Assembly (NCBI GenBank): GCA_019913005.1
Contig: JAIOHL010000162.1
Location: forward strand, 62,001-126,000
Length of the DNA: 64,000 nt
Source: Anaerolineae bacterium
Lineage (GTDB): Bacteria; Chloroflexota; Anaerolineae; Aggregatilineales; J027
Direction of reading: 5' to 3'
A program made the position numbers and the translations under genes. The notes beneath the pieces are model-generated. The model had not been told where the DNA came from. It saw only the letters and a program-made list of their open reading frames with translations, and did no database searches. Numbering within the stretch: the first letter of the stretch is position 1; the number at the start of each line of letters is the position of its first letter. Of the stretch, positions 61,225-64,000 are shown piece by piece.

Positions 61225-64000
61225 TTACAAAGCAGTGCGAACAGGTTGACTGATCCTGACCGTTTCCTCACCCAACACCTGCTGCAAGGCCGTCTCAAAT
61301 TTCGCCATCGCAATTTCTTGGCTATTGTACTGCTGAATGAGTTCACGACCCTGTGCGGCAATGGAGTGCCACAAGGGTTTGTCATAAAGCAACGTAGTAA
61401 TAGATTGGGCAAAATCGCTGGCCGTGTTAGCAACCAAGACATGCTTGCCGTGTTCCAAATTCATGCCCTCAACCCCCACAACCGTCGAGACGCTAGGAGT
61501 ACCGACCATCAAGGCTTGCAGTAGTTTCCGCTTGGTACCAGCCCCAACCTTTAGCGGCACAATCGTAATACGCGAGGCTTCAATGTAGGGAATGACTGAG
61601 GGCACCCAGCCGACCATATGCACATTCGGGATTTTCACTTGGGCCGATTTGCCGAGGAAGCGCTGCATATCGTTCCCGACAATGTACAAAGGATGATCGC
61701 GCAGTACGTCCAACTCTAGCAGGGGCAGAATATCTTGCATCAGATAATCAAAGGCCTGAATATTTGGTGGGTGGCGGAAATTCCCGACGAACAAGATACC
61801 CCGCCGCTCCTCATAGGGAATAGGTGAAGTTCCAAGTGACTCCATATCGGGGATACAAAAAGCGTTCGGGCGCTGAATGAACATCTCGTTGAGCATATGG
61901 GCTTCTTTTTCCGAGACCGTTAAGACTCCATCCGCCTGTCCATATACATTGAGTTCGCGGACAATATTTTCACCTTGATCGGCGTCAAGCCCTTTGTCCT
62001 CACCCTCTACGAACGCACCGCGTACATTACGTACAAAATGCAAATCCACAGTGTCCACAATCAATTTGGGCGCAGGTGACAACTTCTCAACAAACTTCAA
62101 CAGGTATTCGCCAAATTCCCAGAAAACGCCCATCACCAAATCAAAATGTCCATTTTCGAGAAGCATTTCGGGATTGGTAAAGTATGGATAGCCTCCAAAG
62201 ACCGCGACTCCACGCTGACGCAACAGGTGAGTGTAACGTTCTCCATGATTCGGATTTTGAATCAACAGTGTCACCGACCAACCGAGTGCTTGGAACATAT
62301 CCACAAAATGGGCAAAGCGGCGTGAGCCACTTTCACGGTCAAATTCTGGCATCAGCGGCGCACAGATTAAGACCCGTTTTGTGCCAGTTCGTGAGCCCAC
62401 CAGCGTTGTCCGCAGCACGGTAGCTACGGTGACATCAGGTGGCGAAGATGGCTGCTCTTCTAGCATATCCTTCCATTTTTCAAGAAATTTCTCATGATTG
62501 AGCGCCTGATAGTGCTTCAATGTGCCTTTTTTACTGGGGTCTGTACCACTCGTAACACCCTCAAAATGAATCACGCGGCAATCGGGCTGAAAATAGATTT
62601 CGTAGCCTGCTGCGCGGACCGCAAAACAATAGTCGGTATCTTCGTAATAAATCGGGCGGAAGCGTTCATCATACCCGCCGATCTGATTCCACAACCAGCG
62701 CGGTGTCGCCAACAGCGCCCCAGAGACATAATCCACCTTACGCACAAAATTGTACTCAGGGCTATCGGGGTCTTCCAATCTACCCACATTCCATGCGTTG
62801 CCAATATTAAAAACTGCCGCACCCGCCTCCTGTAGATGACCATCCGGGAAAATCAGCATACCACCCACGACACCAGCATCAGGGAAATCCACAAAAGTGC
62901 GAGCGAGGGCTTGAACCCAACCCTCTTGGGGCAGAATATCGTTATTTAAGGTGACAACAATATCTTTGGTGGCTTTTGATGCTCCGAATTTGCAGGTCAT
63001 CAAATAACCCATATTTTGGGGATTTTGTAAAACCTGAATCCGAGGATCACGGGTTTCCCATTCCTTGATTTCCTCGTATACCCCTTCCTCAGTTGAACAG
63101 TCATCTACCACAATAATTTCGACATCCATATCGGAAGGGATGGTTTTGACCATTTGCTCTAGGCAATGGTTAGTATAGTCGCGGTGATTAAAACTTGGCA
63201 GCACTAATGAGACGCTGGGTAGCTGCTGCTGGGTAGTTTCAACCGCCTGTATGAGCACATTTGTCACCGAACCATCTTCTTCTAGACAAATCACTCCATG
63301 CTTGGCAACCCGTCGTGCTTCGTCTAAGCGCTCATGCCCTCGAATCACAACCAAATCCGCCGTGCCATCCAGATAGGGCAAAGTGTCTTCCTCAAGTGGT
63401 GGGACGAAAAGAGCATGAAGGGTCAGGGCCTCGGATAAATCAAAATCAGCCGTCCAATTGAGGATAGATAAATAGCGATGGCTCGGTGTGACATATTGTT
63501 CTACCAATTGCTCCAATTCATGCCGGGTTTGTTCCGGCAGCTTGGAGGTGGGGAACACCACATTCATGTACACCGGTGCGGTTAATGGAGGGAGTTCTCC
63601 CGCTGGCTCAGGCATTGCAAGTAGCTCAGGTGCGGGATTGGGAGGCTCAACAGCAGGCATAAACGATTGGCGCTCACCTTTGAACGTCCAACGATACAGC
63701 CGTTTTGTTAAAGTGACAGGGCCTTCCTTGCGCAAAAGATACTGTGAGGTCATCAACAAATGATAAAGCCGTTCTAGCCGTGACCCATCGGGCATCAAAC
63801 GTCGTTTCCACCGATACCAACGTTGAATCATTGACCAAGCCCGGGTGTTGTGGAATGCGGTCATTTGATGTTCAAGCATCAAAGCATAATGTTGGGCCGA
63901 GGCAAATTGATGCTCGACCCGTTTGGCATGTTCTTTGACCGAATCTAGTTCTAATTCGAGTTGTTCAATATGAAACTGCTGATGATTCAATAGAAGGTCA
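61225..64000 (-). CDS. Two-domain glycosyltransferase (GT2 + GT4-like), 5' end cut
   Basis: At least 925 residues; the reading frame is open to the right edge, so the N-terminus is missing. A coiled-coil-like start (VKEHAKRVEHQFASAQHYAL) is followed by a GT2 domain with VSLVLPSFNHRDYTNHCLEQ, VVDDCST, NNDILPQEGWV and YYEDTDYCFAVRAAGYEIYF. The C-terminal GT-B part has RVLICAPLMPEFDRESGSRR, GVLTVSEKEAHML, GILFVGNFRHPPN and PLKVGAGTKRKLLQALMVGT. The N-terminal coiled coil plus two transferases is the plan of polymer-building enzymes for O-antigen or cell-wall glycans. Confidence 0.85.
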   Translation of the reverse strand, partial: DLLLNHQQFHIEQLELELDSVKEHAKRVEHQFASAQHYALMLEHQMTAFHNTRAWSMIQRWYRWKRRLMPDGSRLERLYHLLMTSQYLLRKEGPVTLTKRLYRWTFKGERQSFMPAVEPPNPAPELLAMPEPAGELPPLTAPVYMNVVFPTSKLPEQTRHELEQLVEQYVTPSHRYLSILNWTADFDLSEALTLHALFVPPLEEDTLPYLDGTADLVVIRGHERLDEARRVAKHGVICLEEDGSVTNVLIQAVETTQQQLPSVSLVLPSFNHRDYTNHCLEQMVKTIPSDMDVEIIVVDDCSTEEGVYEEIKEWETRDPRIQVLQNPQNMGYLMTCKFGASKATKDIVVTLNNDILPQEGWVQALARTFVDFPDAGVVGGMLIFPDGHLQEAGAAVFNIGNAWNVGRLEDPDSPEYNFVRKVDYVSGALLATPRWLWNQIGGYDERFRPIYYEDTDYCFAVRAAGYEIYFQPDCRVIHFEGVTSGTDPSKKGTLKHYQALNHEKFLEKWKDMLEEQPSSPPDVTVATVLRTTLVGSRTGTKRVLICAPLMPEFDRESGSRRFAHFVDMFQALGWSVTLLIQNPNHGERYTHLLRQRGVAVFGGYPYFTNPEMLLENGHFDLVMGVFWEFGEYLLKFVEKLSPAPKLIVDTVDLHFVRNVRGAFVEGEDKGLDADQGENIVRELNVYGQADGVLTVSEKEAHMLNEMFIQRPNAFCIPDMESLGTSPIPYEERRGILFVGNFRHPPNIQAFDYLMQDILPLLELDVLRDHPLYIVGNDMQRFLGKSAQVKIPNVHMVGWVPSVIPYIEASRITIVPLKVGAGTKRKLLQALMVGTPSVSTVVGVEGMNLEHGKHVLVANTASDFAQSITTLLYDKPLWHSIAAQGRELIQQYNSQEIAMAKFETALQQVLGEETVRISQPVRTAL

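Overview
The window looks like a chromosomal segment of a Chloroflexota bacterium, most likely Anaerolineae-like. This is an inference from gene style, not from a marker gene: many secreted SH3b-repeat, TPR and beta-propeller proteins, a STAND/TPR protein, 2TM and SUMF1-like proteins, tandem S41 proteases, intermediate base composition, and frequent GTG/TTG starts. There is no phage, insertion sequence, CRISPR array or rRNA. Two tRNA genes are present, Leu(GAG) and Arg(TCG).

Region 1 (1-4.4 kb) holds the 5' end of a nitrilase-family gene (probably N-carbamoylputrescine amidase) divergent from a decayed agmatine deiminase pseudogene. A PQQ-type sugar dehydrogenase-like protein, a SUMF1-like lipoprotein and an SGNH hydrolase follow. 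Region 2 (4.4-7.1 kb, minus) is a compact carbamoyltransferase operon with three small membrane proteins; one of them is a 56-residue gene of DUF5989 type. Region 3 (7.1-20.3 kb) is mixed: a membrane glycosyltransferase, a secreted TolB-like propeller, a histone-deacetylase-family amidohydrolase, pepA, an adenosine-specific kinase, a MinD-like ATPase, a 2TM protein, a GNAT enzyme, an HtrA protease and trpS. Region 4 (20.4-27 kb, minus) is a surface-polysaccharide cluster: asnB, two glycosyltransferases, a methyltransferase and a MurJ/Wzx-like flippase.

Region 5 (27-43.6 kb) carries envelope and signalling genes: an M23 peptidase, large secreted proteins, a response regulator/histidine kinase pair, a tyrosine recombinase with an altered HxxR box, tRNA-Leu, a five-SH3b protein, a TPR/TM protein, an M1 aminopeptidase fused to a dead trypsin-like domain, and a cytochrome P450. 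Region 6 (43.6-50.4 kb) has tandem S41 proteases, smpB, an unknown protein, a STAND/TPR protein and tRNA-Arg.

Region 7 (50.4-61.2 kb) is the most interesting part. It is one co-directional, mostly overlapping set: a molybdenum aldehyde oxidoreductase (Mop type), a DUF4213/DUF364 protein, an FAD/Fe-S/CCG-domain fusion, a two-CxxC mini redox protein, a methyltransferase, a C-GCAxxG-C-C protein, a TrsS-like radical SAM protein, an AMP-dependent CoA-ligase-like protein and a PadR regulator. From memory this matches the uncharacterised cassette around Desulfovibrio vulgaris DVU_1551-DVU_1559, whose product and substrate I do not know to have been established. The PadR gene at its end and the structured leader in front suggest it is regulated as a unit. 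The window closes with a large two-domain glycosyltransferase cut by the right edge.
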